Below, one piece after another: positions 35,058 through 46,070 of a DNA stretch of 64,000 nucleotides. This DNA comes from Mesorhabditis belari (Eukaryota; Nematoda; Chromadorea; Rhabditida; Rhabditidae). Below the pieces are notes generated by a model. The model had not been told where the DNA came from. It made no database searches and saw only the letters and a program-made list of their open reading frames with translations. The stretch lies in contig CAUEEP010000727.1 in the NCBI GenBank assembly GCA_958450365.1, forward strand, positions 928,501-992,500, written 5' to 3'. The position numbers were made by a program, and so were the translations under genes. How positions within the stretch are numbered: position 1 is the first letter of the stretch; every line of letters starts with the position of its first letter.

Positions 35058-38000
35058 ATGTCACGACGGACCTACTTAGATCCCAAATGGAAACCGGGCC
35101 CATCGGCTCCCCGCAATAACAATCAACCGAATTTCAACAGGCAGCAAGGCTTTGGGCGTCCAGCTCGGTAATACATTTTTTGTTTTACAATGTTTTTGCT
35201 TTTTAGTTTCATGAAATTCAATGGAAGAAGATCATTTCAACCGCAATTCAAGACGGTTTACAATGGCATTGAGGATCGAGGGCAGGCCCCCGATGATAGC
35301 TCAGGTACATAATGCTTTGCTTTAGAAGAAAAGACTTTCTTGACAGTATCTGATTGTTTTAATTTTAGACGATACCGAGGCGGGAAACAGGCGCCGTGAA
35401 GTTCGCAAACGCGTTCGTACTCAGATCGATCGAATTGTCGGGGATGTCGATGGAGTGAACTCGCAATCGCCTCCACTAAAGCTGCACCGTGTTTATACTG
35501 CTCAAAATCGACGGAGCAGCGTCCTCAAACGCATGGAAGACATGATTAGGTGGCTTAATTAACTAACTTGACTTTTCATCTTGGAAAATAGGGAAGATAA
35601 CGATGAGATAGACTGGGATACGGATGATGATCAACATTCACATCAAAACAAGCAACAAAAAGTCGATGAACTGCAGACGTTTGATGCATGTCATGGTGTT
35701 TTATGTTAATGATTAAGATGTTATAGGTGCGCATACAAGCTATCGCGAAACGTATCATGAAGCTAAAGGAAACACAACCGATTGGCTGGGTCAAGGAGGT
35801 ATGGTGTATTGCTTGAGTAAAAGGACGATGCAACTTATTTTAGTTAGAAAAACTTGAAGCAATGCAGCTTTCATTGGAAGAAAAGCGCTTCGACTTAATG
35901 CAAACACAGCCTAGCAACTCTAAACGTTTGCCTAATCAGTTGGTTACATTCTTTAATGTAAGCTAACGCTATGCTCTAGTCCACAATTGGGGAGACGTCG
36001 TTCTTCTCGATGTGAAAAACAGCAGCGACCTGACCAATCCACACAACGTCGTCAAACAAGCGGCCCGCAACATAGAAGCAACAAAGAGCAAGACTCAGAC
36101 GCTTCTACAACCCTACAAGGTTACATCTTTTTAAACGCAGTGTTAATAAATTTGTTTTTAGAATCTTCGGATAACGAAGCCGACGTAAAAGAAGCTGTTA
36201 CAAAAGATGATATTCGAGGTTCATTGCCTACTTTCAAATTTTATGACCAGCCACTTTAGCTCTGCGGGCTCGCTTAACAAGCTGCTTGGAAAATCTAACA
36301 GCAAATCCGGCAAGGTTTGAATTATGTTTTGATGCAATCAAATCTTATTTATTCAGTCAACCTCAACCAACAGCGACCGCGCCAGTGTCTCAGATCTCAA
36401 CCAACAATAAGTCCCGACGATCAGGTTGAGATCGCTCTCACTTCTGAAGCTTATCTTTATTTTAGATATTTCTGATCCTTATCAAACACCAAAACAGCGT
36501 TTTTCGGATAACGACGATTCTCCGTGTTTGAAAGAGAAGAGTGAGCGAAACGTCTTAGGAATTTTATCAAAGAAGCTTGATGTCAACTACAAGGGGTTTG
36601 AACCTTACACAGGAGTAAAATGCCGTAAATGCTGTATTAGAATGACACCCCCCTGACCCCTCGAAATCTTGACTTTAGACCCCCGTTGTGGGGGTCTAAA
36701 GACTAAAGGACCTAAAACCTACTAAAGTGTTATCGGCAGTAAAATTTAAAACGCTATTTTTGAAAAAATATAAATAATTTTTTGACGGGTTTTTTCTTGG
36801 AGATTCAAAGAGGGTCGCGGGTAATAAAATAGTTTCACTTTTAAACGTGTTTTTTGTACGTTTTGAACAAAGGGTCAACGTTTAAAATAGTTCTTAACGA
36901 ATTCTACATTTTTGATTCATGTGGCCCCCTTTATCTACTTTTTGGATCGGTCGATTTTGAGGGGTTGAAAAATAGAATGCCATGTCATTCAAATACAGCA
37001 TTTACGGTAAACGTTTTTAGGACTCTGGAATTTCCTTTTGATGCTGCCAAAGTTGCTGCGCGAATCGTTGGGCATTTTCCGTGTATCCCACTTCGCGAAT
37101 CAGATCAACGTAGTAGGTATGTTAGTTTTTTTGTGGCCCAAGTTATTCCCACGTTTAGCTATATCAAGACGTGTATTGGTGTTTTGGTTCATCGTCTAGA
37201 TCGAGCACGGGAAGTCCCTGAAGAAAATCGAGAAAGGGTACCAAAGTTTAATTCATCCTCAAAACAATCCTTCCATTTATAGTCAGCATCTGACGAGATT
37301 ATGAATCGTACAACGAGCATTGAACGACGAGAAGAAAGTAGTCCTCCAATTTTGTAAGTGTGTAGGTTGTTTTAAGTTTGAATCTTTTTAGGGGCAGCAA
37401 CGCCCAAGCCGACGAAAACATTTTTGGTGAAGACGATCATTTGGCAATGGCTGCCATAGATCATCCTAGGTAACTTTATTGTAAAAATGTGACTCAATGC
37501 AATTTTAGTTTTTACGCCGTTGATTCAAATAATGAAGACATTGACGAAAATGGCATGAGGTTTGCTTTGTCCGCATTTACCTCAAATATTTATTTAGATC
37601 TCATAGCCCGATTCTTGGCATGGATCATGAAAAAACGCCACCTTTGGAACGATTCTTCAATGAGACCATTCGTGGAGTGCGCGAGTTGGACAACGCTGGT
37701 TTTTTTTAAAGCCTTGTTTAGTAGCTACGACTTCTTTAGGAGACTTCACTATCAACTTTGGCCAATTTGTACCTCCAACTGTCCCAAGAACTGAAGGCAA
37801 TAAGTCGCACCAAACGTCGACGACTATAATTGCCAAGACGAATAGTCAGGTTACTTTTATATGACTTATTATAACAATCGTTGGTAAAGGTTTTGCGAGA
37901 AGGGCTCAGCGATGATGATTCACCACAAATTTTGTCTGGCTTTCAGCAATTCTCCAGCCCTTCAGACGCGACTAGGTCTGTTTTTAACTAGAAGTTTACT

Positions 38001-38414
38001 AATTGATTTTCTAGCCCTCCTTTCTTCGATCATTTTGCTGGGGGGCAATCGTCACACATTCAAGGTAATATTTCTCTGAGATTAAAACTAAATTTTTTTA
38101 GTGGATTCACGGTCGTCCTCAACACCATCATTTCTCAAAGGAATGGCGTTTACTTCAAGAACCTCAGAAGGGGTTTGTTCCGGAATAACTTTTTGATTTT
38201 AATTTGTTTTAGAATCTAGCAAATTTGATGACTCCACAATCGGATTTCGGACATCTATTTCCACAACAATCTCGACTTACAAACGCAAACTTTTCGCAAG
38301 CAAGGGCTTCTCAATCTTCACGTGGAGCGTTTGATTGGTTCAATGTAATTTCTTTATTTATATTTGACAGAAATTCGTATTTAGAAATTTGACGCCAACA
38401 ACCAATTTGGATAA
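35058..38414 (+). CDS. Disordered Arg/Ser/Gln-rich protein of unknown function
   Basis: A 23-exon chain with consistent phase gives about 686 aa. First exons: 35,058-35,167, 35,207-35,304, 35,369-35,549, 35,592-35,695, 35,727-35,798, 35,848-35,938, 35,980-36,119, 36,162-36,218. Then 36,260-36,314, 36,357-36,424, 36,466-36,595, 37,021-37,116, and eleven more to the stop at 38,412-38,414. The N-terminus is MSRRTYLDPKWKPG followed by Asn/Gln/Arg-rich sequence; later parts are acidic and Ser-rich with isolated hydrophobic motifs (PPLERFF, GQFVPPTVP, GAFDWFN near the end). No globular domain is recognised. Such composition is common in RNA-granule proteins, but that is only an analogy. Intron 11 contains a transposon. 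Exons 9-10 could alternatively be read in a Ser-rich frame that stops early. Confidence 0.65.
36623..37007. mobile_element. 385-bp MITE inside an intron
   Basis: Ends CCGTAAATGCTGTATTAGAATGACA and the inverted complement at 36,983-37,007; TA follows the right end. Near the left end is a perfect hairpin (TTTAGACCCCC at 36,675-36,685 against GGGGGTCTAAA). It lies wholly between the donor at 36,596 and the acceptor at 37,020 and accounts for nearly all of that intron's 425 bp, in a gene whose other introns are about 35-50 bp. Confidence 0.8.
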
Positions 38415-39014
38415 ACAACAAAAGCGGCATCATTATCGGACATTTGAAAATGTGTTTAAGTTAGTAATTTTTTAAGCCCTGATTTTTGTTAACTTTCTAT
38501 GTGTTTAGATATTAATATCTGTTACTTTTGTGATATCTTTAGATTGTCGCTGGATTATATATTTCTTGTGATTATAGTTGCTTAGTTGTTATTAATTTAC
38601 TCACCTGGTTGATTGAAAGTAAATATTTTTCGTTGCTGTTCGATGAAAATGTGTCATTTTTAATGGTAATTGGTATTTGTTTTTTATGGCAATTTTTTGA
38701 CTTGCCTTGACTCTGTGGGGCAGTAGGCTTTTGGCAAAATTGGACTTGGTGCTGTGTTGGTTTCAGGATGGTTAAACATTGTGAGGCAATCGATTGCATG
38801 TTCCGAGAAACAGCAGTGAGTCTTGTGAACAAAAGAAAAACTCTCGACACTTAATGGCGTTCTGACTTTTATTATTTACCCCTCTTTTGAGATATCCCGG
38901 TGTCCCGGGGAGACAAACAGCAAAGTTTCCGTTTTTAGGGGGGGACCGATTGTGCATTATAATGTTTGAAAAGTTTTGTGTACGGATATTGATCGACAAG
39001 AAAATAAATAACTA
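38415..39014. other. Intergenic
   Basis: 3' end of the disordered-protein gene and AT-rich spacer. No gene seen. Confidence 0.45.
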
Positions 39015-39266
39015 CAGTAATAGTAGCGCCCCCTCCGTATAGTCGCGTAGTCGCAAAAATTTTTTATTAAATAATTTTTTTCCAAGCGCTTATAATTTCT
39101 AAAAATTCATGTTTGGTATCAAAAAATAGCCCTGAATTTCAGCTTTCATTTGATACTTAAGCGCATACTGTAACATAAACGGGTGGGGAGGAAAATGCGT
39201 TTAAAGTTAGACTACGCGACGCTCCGACCGTCATTATAGGGGGCGCTACTATTAGAGGTATTACCG
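39015..39266. mobile_element. 252-bp MITE with CTAATAGTAGCGCCCCC ends
   Basis: Left end CAGTAATAGTAGCGCCCCCT and right end AGGGGGCGCTACTATTAG...CCG are inverted and flanked by TA. The internal part of the end (TAATAGTAG then [CT]GC[CA]CCC) is shared with the 218-bp family, so the two are probably related. Confidence 0.75.
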
Positions 39267-39391
39267 TAAGTGAATGCTAGATAGTGCTAAGAGATTTATC
39301 AGGAGATTAAAACAATCGTTTAACCGGAATCCCGCTCGTTTTCTCATCAACTTTCATATAAGTACACGATTGAAATGTTTTAGAGACGCTA

Positions 39392-40653
39392 ATGTTTAGC
39401 GGGAGGGCACAGCAGGACTTGCAGGAAGGCGGATGGAGCATCCACAACAATGGATTTTTGAGCAACCACAGGCGCATGAAACCAGAAAGGTGAGGTGTTT
39501 AGTTTATCTATTTACCTGTTTTTTTCGTCACTTTTCTGTCTTCAATGTATTAATTTAGTTCTTCTGGAAGTTTCTCGCATAGATTACAATGTGATGGCTA
39601 CAAATCAAACGGATTCATCAGAAACAACCCGGCAAAAACTCCGCAAATGATCTACTCGTCCGATCTTCCATTTGACCAAGAAGTGATTGCTGAGCTTGTT
39701 GAAGGACCACTGGATTTCGAAAATAACGATGGTGAATTGAGCTTCTTTGTGCGTATGAAGGAATTTCCTGACGATAGGTAAAAGCCTTTATCAAGTCAAT
39801 GGTGTTGATGTTATTCTTTTAGTTATTATCACATGCAACGTGCGTTAGATCGTTATGTCACCACAAAGTCACCAGATGTAAATGTGCCAAAAGATGGAGA
39901 CTGTGTGATCGCGGCTCGTCAAGGAGTTGGTTATCGAGGACGCGTTGTTCACTCAGATGATGGCTATCATCTTTACTTGTTTGATCACGGCGTAGCGGTA
40001 AAGTATTTTTATAATGTTATAATGTTTGTAATGTTCATCTTTTATGTTTAGCGTTTGGTTAAAGAAATGTGGCTAATCAATAATTCCAAAGATCATGCAA
40101 CAAAGCTTTTTCATCTTTCTGGGGCGGTAACTTTTTATCGTGGCTTATAAAAAGTTCTCTATTATTTCTATATGTAAATATTTTCAGGTTGTTGAGTGTC
40201 AGCTTGCCGGCGTTCAATTTAAAGACAGCTCTTCAAAAGAAAAAGTGCGACAAGTTCTGGATGCTCTCCGGGAGCGGCCAAATGTAACTATTCGTCTTAC
40301 TCGAGTTGGATTCAATGGAAAAGTAAATCTCGTGAAGATGCTGGTTCAGTACGGTGAGTTGGTTTGCCACCTTCATAGATCTTATCATTTGTCTTTAGAT
40401 TCAGTCCAACCGAGCATTAGCGATTTTGGATTGGCGATCATTGAGCATGACTTTGGTGTTTATGCGCCGTCAACTAAGAAGCCCACCACTTACAATAGAA
40501 GCGAATTATTGCAGTTGAGGGATTTAGCGGATGTGGGAAAGGTTTGTTTATGTGTGATTTTTTAGTAAATTGTTTTAGGATTTATCTGTCGGTTTGCACC
40601 GAATGAACATTCACAAGGACGATATGCCCCCCGAAACCACGAAACATCATTGA
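39392..40653 (+). CDS. Extended Tudor domain protein
   Basis: Seven exons: 39,392-39,489, 39,559-39,777, 39,823-39,997, 40,052-40,126, 40,188-40,353, 40,399-40,541, 40,579-40,653; 316 aa. A core Tudor barrel begins about residue 128 (PKDGDCVIAAR, YRGRVVHSDDGYHLYLFDHG, then MWLIN). It is followed by the outer SN-like half typical of extended Tudors (VVECQLAGVQF, VTIRLTRVGFNGKVNLV). In nematodes, extended Tudor proteins such as RSD-6 and SIMR-1 act in germ-granule small-RNA pathways by binding methylated arginines or protein partners; orthology is not shown. The start follows a TGTTTTAG acceptor at 39,383. The 3' UTR contains TGTAAATA at 40,731, a match to the PUF consensus. Confidence 0.85.
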
Positions 40654-43600
40654 AACTACTAACAATTGGCAACAATTAATTACATATTTTGGTTTTCTTT
40701 ATCGACTGGATTTAAAATATTAACTTGAATTGTAAATAACGACTTGGCTTTTTAATTATGCTTACGAATTTGAAATGCGATAACTTTGGTTTAGGACAAA
40801 TAAATTATTCTTTTGTTTGCATTTTATCTCGACTAACGTTAAGTGGGTGGAAAATGGTGAATGTTTGACCATAAAAGCGTCTTTGCGGCGAGCGTTGGGG
40901 TGATTGCGCGTATCCAGCAATTTTTCGGTGTATGGCACAAAAAGTGTTTAAAAAGGGCCGACCGTTTAACGGCTGCTTACGTTATTCTGAATTACGTAAC
41001 TTCACCCAATATTTTCGCATCGGTTACTCCTTTAATGATCGGTTTAGGCTTTGTGATCATATCAGCTTTTCGTCTAGGAAAACATTGCGGGTACTTTGAA
41101 ACCTTTTTGCGGATTTCTTATTACTGTCGTTTTTTCAAGTCCTAGCTCATCTAATCCCTCATCTTTCTAATTTCATTCAAAGCCTCACCGACCTCATTTT
41201 GGATCTGACAAAGAAGGAAAGAAAAACGATTGAAAAATGGGTAGAGAAAGACACTCATAACCGAAAATGAGAGAGCTATCTTTTCTTTTTCTCTTTTCGT
41301 GACCTTTCTCACTCACTTTTTCCCTCCTCCATCCCCATTCCATCAAAATCCGAGGCCATTTTGTTCGGATTTCAGCGAGGTTTCAGGCTATTCATCCATT
41401 TAAGTCTATACATCTTCTGAAAAATGTTAAATTTGAGAGTATTTTTGGGCAACCACTGCAAGAGTGCGATGTTTGTATGCAAAGCGGCCTAAATATCGAT
41501 GAGAGGGGCGCAATGTGGGGGATTGGAAGGGGAAAGGGAGACCTAAGCCTTCACTGACCTCAACGACCTGTTGAGAGGGCAAAGATGCGAAGAAATAGGT
41601 AAAAGAAGAGAAAGGCTAAACAAGGAGACCACTCAAATTCGAGGACTCCCCAGGGATTTCTCATCAAATCAAAGGTGCATCGAGACTTCTGGTGTAATTC
41701 TGGTTATATCTTAAAATTGTGAAGCCCAACCATGTTTCTATGAGCTAACCGTGGGATAAATCGAATTATATGTGCTTAAAATCCACTCAAGAACCAACTG
41801 ATGAGAAAATCTAATGCAACACAGCGTTTAAAAGTACCTTGTGTCACTGCATGCAAATTTTTACCGTATCCCTTACAGCCGACCTTCTCATCCACCTCTG
41901 ATCCTCTATCCTTTTTTCTTTTCTCACATTTATGTCTTTGACCAATCTTTTCCCTATTCTGTATCCAAGGTCATTCTCTTTAATGAATGAATGAATTGTC
42001 ATCAGAAAAAAAATTGAGACAGAAACAAATTGATTCACTTTTGAGAGAAACGATTAACTTTGATGCGAGTTTGGAATGGCGACACAGTAATCCCTAGTCG
42101 ATACTACCGAATCCCAGCTACCAGTCTGTTCAACGTTTCTTTGGTTGTCTTTGGTTCAACTATGCAGTCCGATTTGTCAACAGTCATCCTTTAAATAGCT
42201 ATTGTTTATAATCAAACTTGAAATCAGTGTCAGCAGGTTTACGATCATTTCACATGATGTTTGCCAACTCGTACCCTCTCTTAATTGCGCATGGAGATGG
42301 GCAAAACGTTGAGCAATCGACATTTGACACCTTTGTCATGGTGAAGGTCGAGCACACAACTTGTAGAATTGTGAAGAAAAGTGGGAAAGAGAAGAGGATC
42401 CCGATTCTCGCCTTCGATTAGCATATAATAGAGGCATTGATGCGGTTGCGCAATCGATGGATGTGCATTCGACGAAGACAACACTCCCCAGGGGGACCAG
42501 GAGGAGAAGAGACTCTCGAATTTCTATTCATTCTTCACACCTAAATCTCTCCTTTTCTTCCAAAACATGGCATTTTCGTGGAGTGTCTTGAGAGGCAAAC
42601 CAATTTTCACGCCTCTTTCCATCCAAGTGTTCATCGAATAATGACTTTGGGGATTTGGGGAATATTCAACTGATGAATAAAGGAATGGCTGGGGATTTTA
42701 GATTGCTGAAGATAAAAGAAGATAGAAGAAAGAAGAAAGAAGAAAGAAGATAGAAGAAAGAAGATAGAAAGAATTTATAGAGAACTTTTTAGAAAACGAT
42801 TAAATTTATAAAGTCTATGACCATTCTTGGCTTTAATCAAGAAACGAAAGAATGAAATTGTTCTTTTATCAAATCCTAATACCAAGATTGCCATTGTAAA
42901 CCTTTCTCATTTGCAGCTGATCGTCGACCACTTGATGTCATTAATCCTCTCTTCTATTTTCTTCATATCCGTATTACAGAGAGCACCTCGTTGTGTCGAT
43001 AATATTCGTGTCAAATTGCGCAATAATGTACGATGATTGAGTTCGACTGAGAGACAACAAAAAAAAACAGCACAACCAGATATTCGATCCTCTTCACTGA
43101 ATATCTTTTCTCTTTCCATTCCAATTTTTGGATTAACGTCTAGTTGACCGCGTCGAGTTCGGCGAACAGACGAGCCACACAAATTGCATAATCTTTTGCT
43201 CAATTTTCCGAGTGAGCTGTAAAGAGTGGATTTAAGAGCTATCAAATATAGCATTAATAAAAGATTTCAATATAAAAACGAGTAACGATAGAAATGGATA
43301 GATAAATATTAGCTAAAATGGTGTAGGTTTCGAGTTTTTATATGAAGTGCTGTCAGGTAAGGTTGTTTGGATACTAATAATAATAATATTAATACAATTT
43401 GTACCCCATTTTGTGCACTAAGTGACTCTTGTAGAAGCACTTAATCATACACAAAACTTACAGCTACAACTTACAGCCACAAGCTTACACAAAACATTAT
43501 CAGGCTTATCTATAAAGCTTTTTCCTATCAAATTCCTAAAGCTTTCACTATATTTGTGCACTTAATCATAGCTTACAAGCTCTTGAAACGCTTCATTTTT

Positions 43601-45247
43601 CTTTGCTTTTCTTTGAATTGAAATCGAACGAATACAGCTGGCACCATTTTCATTTTCATCTTTTATCTGTACCTGGGATTGCAAAAGAAACATTTGGCCT
43701 TTTCTGTAAAATTAAAAAGCACAATGTAAGGCTTTGATTCCTTTTTAGCCTTTAAACCAATCTTATTCTTTCCGAAATTTATCTTTTAATACTAATTCGT
43801 TTATTTTTTTGTGTGTTTAAACTTATTGAACTGTTGAGCAAACCATTTTACACATTTATCGCCAACTAGGGCCATTCATAAAAAAAGCACACATAAAAAA
43901 ATTTGTAACCCCGTTTCTCGGGCACCTGTACATGCAAAATTTGACAAAACATTGAGAAAAAACAAAATTATCACAAGAACTAGTGGTCGGCTTGAAAAAT
44001 GGAAAAAAAAAGTGTTCAAAGCAGACTTTTTCGATCATTTCTACACAGTGGGCAATTGACAAATGGGGAAATATCCCCAGATGATCAAAGGAATTTTAAA
44101 AAAAAAAACCCGTCAAGAGTTATCAAAGAGGGAAATTCTCTGAGTTCTCTGGTGAAAAATTTCTCTCTTTGAAAATGAAGAGATTTTGAAGGCACACTAT
44201 TTTACTTAAAATAGGTGAATTGCGAGGGAGAATTGTGGAATTTGATGGGCTCATGAAACCCATGAAATTGCTCATTTTGAATGAGACTTCAATGGTGGAG
44301 AGTTGAGATCGATGTTGGATTGGAATTTCGGTCGGAAATTGAAGATCTTAACTCTCCGCAAAAAGGCACAAAAGATAAAAGATGTTAAATATCACAGTTG
44401 AATGAGAATAGATTGAGGTGATTTGAATCATTTCATTTTCTCGAATTTCCTTGTCTTTTGTGGTGGTGATGGGTTGATGAGATGAGTGGGAAGTGTGATT
44501 TGAGAGAGGATTTCTGAAATCAAATCTATTTTAAACATTTTCAGGATTGTTTATTTTCTTTATTTTCTTTATTTTCTTTATTTTCTTTATTTTATTTTAT
44601 TTATTTTGTTTATTTTCTGATATCGTATTAGATTGGAATATTAAAGATTAACTTCTAACTTAACAATCGAGTTAACTTAACTTAACAATCGAGTAACCAG
44701 AATCAAGAACTTCTACTGGTAAACGCAAAAAAAAGCCCAAGTACTGGTTTGTGAGTGAAGTGTGATCACTCACCCATTTCCTTCTCAAAAGTTTCCCTTC
44801 TTTCGTCGATTTCCCTTCCGTCAATAAATCACGTAAGTAGCTTGTCTAATTTTGGTCCTTCACCCAAAAAAACGCAAAAAAAGAAGTAAATTTGTGGTTT
44901 CCAAGTGACATTGACCGTTCTCTTTCTTACAGTATCGCAGATTTCTTTCATTGATACTCTTTTCCTTCTCAGGTAAGTTCTTTCCAATCTAATGTCTTTT
45001 TTTTACTGTCTCGATTTAGCCTCGTTTTTATGGGAGAAACAATTAAACGCTAAATAGTGGATGGGTTTATTGGGGGATAAACTTCAAGTACTTTTGCTAA
45101 ATGGCTTACTGTATGGTTAGAATGGTTAAAAGATGGTTCGAAGATGAGAATGACTTTAAATGAGAAAGGATTTTACATAAAAAAGACTAACGCTTATACT
45201 TTTGGTACTACCTTGCTCAGTTCTGTATTGGATTTATTTATTTAACT
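40654..45247. other. Long non-coding stretch
   Basis: Apart from the Tudor gene's 3' UTR I see no gene. Frames at 40,861-41,145 and elsewhere are unspliced and resemble promoter-like AT/GC mosaics. It contains AGAAGA-type arrays at 42,716-42,775, TTTATTTTC arrays at 44,545-44,618, and the first 55-bp repeat (43,592-43,646). Confidence 0.4.
43592..43646. repeat. 55-bp direct repeat, copy 1
   Basis: Identical over 55 bp to 49,481-49,535, same orientation. Contains the E-box CAGCTG. A few flanking bases (TCTTGAAA) also match. Confidence 0.9.
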
Positions 45248-45430
45248 TGTAGAAATGTAAAAGTTGAGAAGTTGAATACAACTAAACGAAAGGCGTTTCT
45301 TTAGAAAGCCAGCTATATTCTCAGCTCAAGTTCAGTTCATTCATAAAATTGAGCTGAGAATATAGCTGGCTTTCTAAAGAAACGCCTTTCTTTTAGTTGT
45401 ATTCAACTTTTCAACTTTTACATTTTCTAC
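45248..45430. repeat. Foldback hairpin, ~82-bp arms
   Basis: Arms 45,248-45,329 and 45,349-45,430 are nearly perfect inverted copies (core GAGCTGAGAATATAGCTGGC) separated by a 19-bp loop. No terminal duplication is obvious. It could be a small foldback transposon or a hairpin-RNA source. Confidence 0.85.
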
Positions 45431-45708
45431 TTGTGATCATTTGGTTTCGAGGAAAACTTTAGAAAGCGATGATCGGGAGCAGTTGTGAGTTGAACGGACA
45501 AAAGAAATGAGAGAAAGCAGCACATATGGCGCACAGTTGCCCTCGTTTGGTTGGGATTTTTGAGGGAAGGGGATCGGCTGTCTCTAATCAATTACAATTT
45601 AGTTTATTTAGAAAAAAAAGGAAATATAAACGTCTATTGTTACAAATTATACAGAGTTTTATTATCTTGAGAAATCGGGAAGGAAACCAGCAACAAAGAG
45701 TTGCGCTT

Positions 45709-46070
45709 TTATAAAGAATAAACTGTGTTTTTTTTGTGGATATTTGTATGACAAACCTCTGGGCAGTGTTCCTTGATTGACACGCGTGGAGACGAGATGA
45801 AGAAGTTCATCAATGTAGGCAACAGTGTCTTGGAGAACTCTCGTCGGCTCGGCTTGAGGATTTGAGATTTGAAGTGAAGGTGGAAGAATCGAGGCAAGAC
45901 GAGAGAGTTCTTCTTTCTCTTCACGAGTTAAACGAGTCACTGAAATGAAAGTCTATGTAAAGATATGTCAAAAACTCAAACGAACTTTTCTTGACTTTTC
46001 GCGTCGGTTGTGCTTTCTTTACTTTGGAGGACAATTTGGGTAAAGGACGACGTGCAGGGATTGAGTGCAT
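45709..46070 (-). CDS. Id-like helix-loop-helix protein (~93 aa)
   Basis: Exons on minus: 46,070-45,986, 45,939-45,757, 45,722-45,709. The N-terminus MHSIPARRPLPKLSS is followed by Lys-rich sequence, helix 1 (EEKEELSRLASILPPSL), a loop, and helix 2 (PTRVLQDTVAYIDELLHLV). No E-R-x-R basic motif precedes helix 1, so it looks like an Id/Emc-type HLH that would titrate bHLH partners rather than bind DNA; this is inferred from pattern. The last intron is only 34 nt; if it is retained the frame stays open to about 45,662 and gives a longer hydrophobic tail. An acceptor TTTCTAG lies 4 nt before the ATG. A copy of exon 1 exists at 60,091. Confidence 0.7.

Noticed and set aside
40861..41145. 94-aa frame behind the Tudor gene
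   Set aside because: Unspliced, no family pattern, resembles the promoter-like mosaic seen also before the Argonaute gene.
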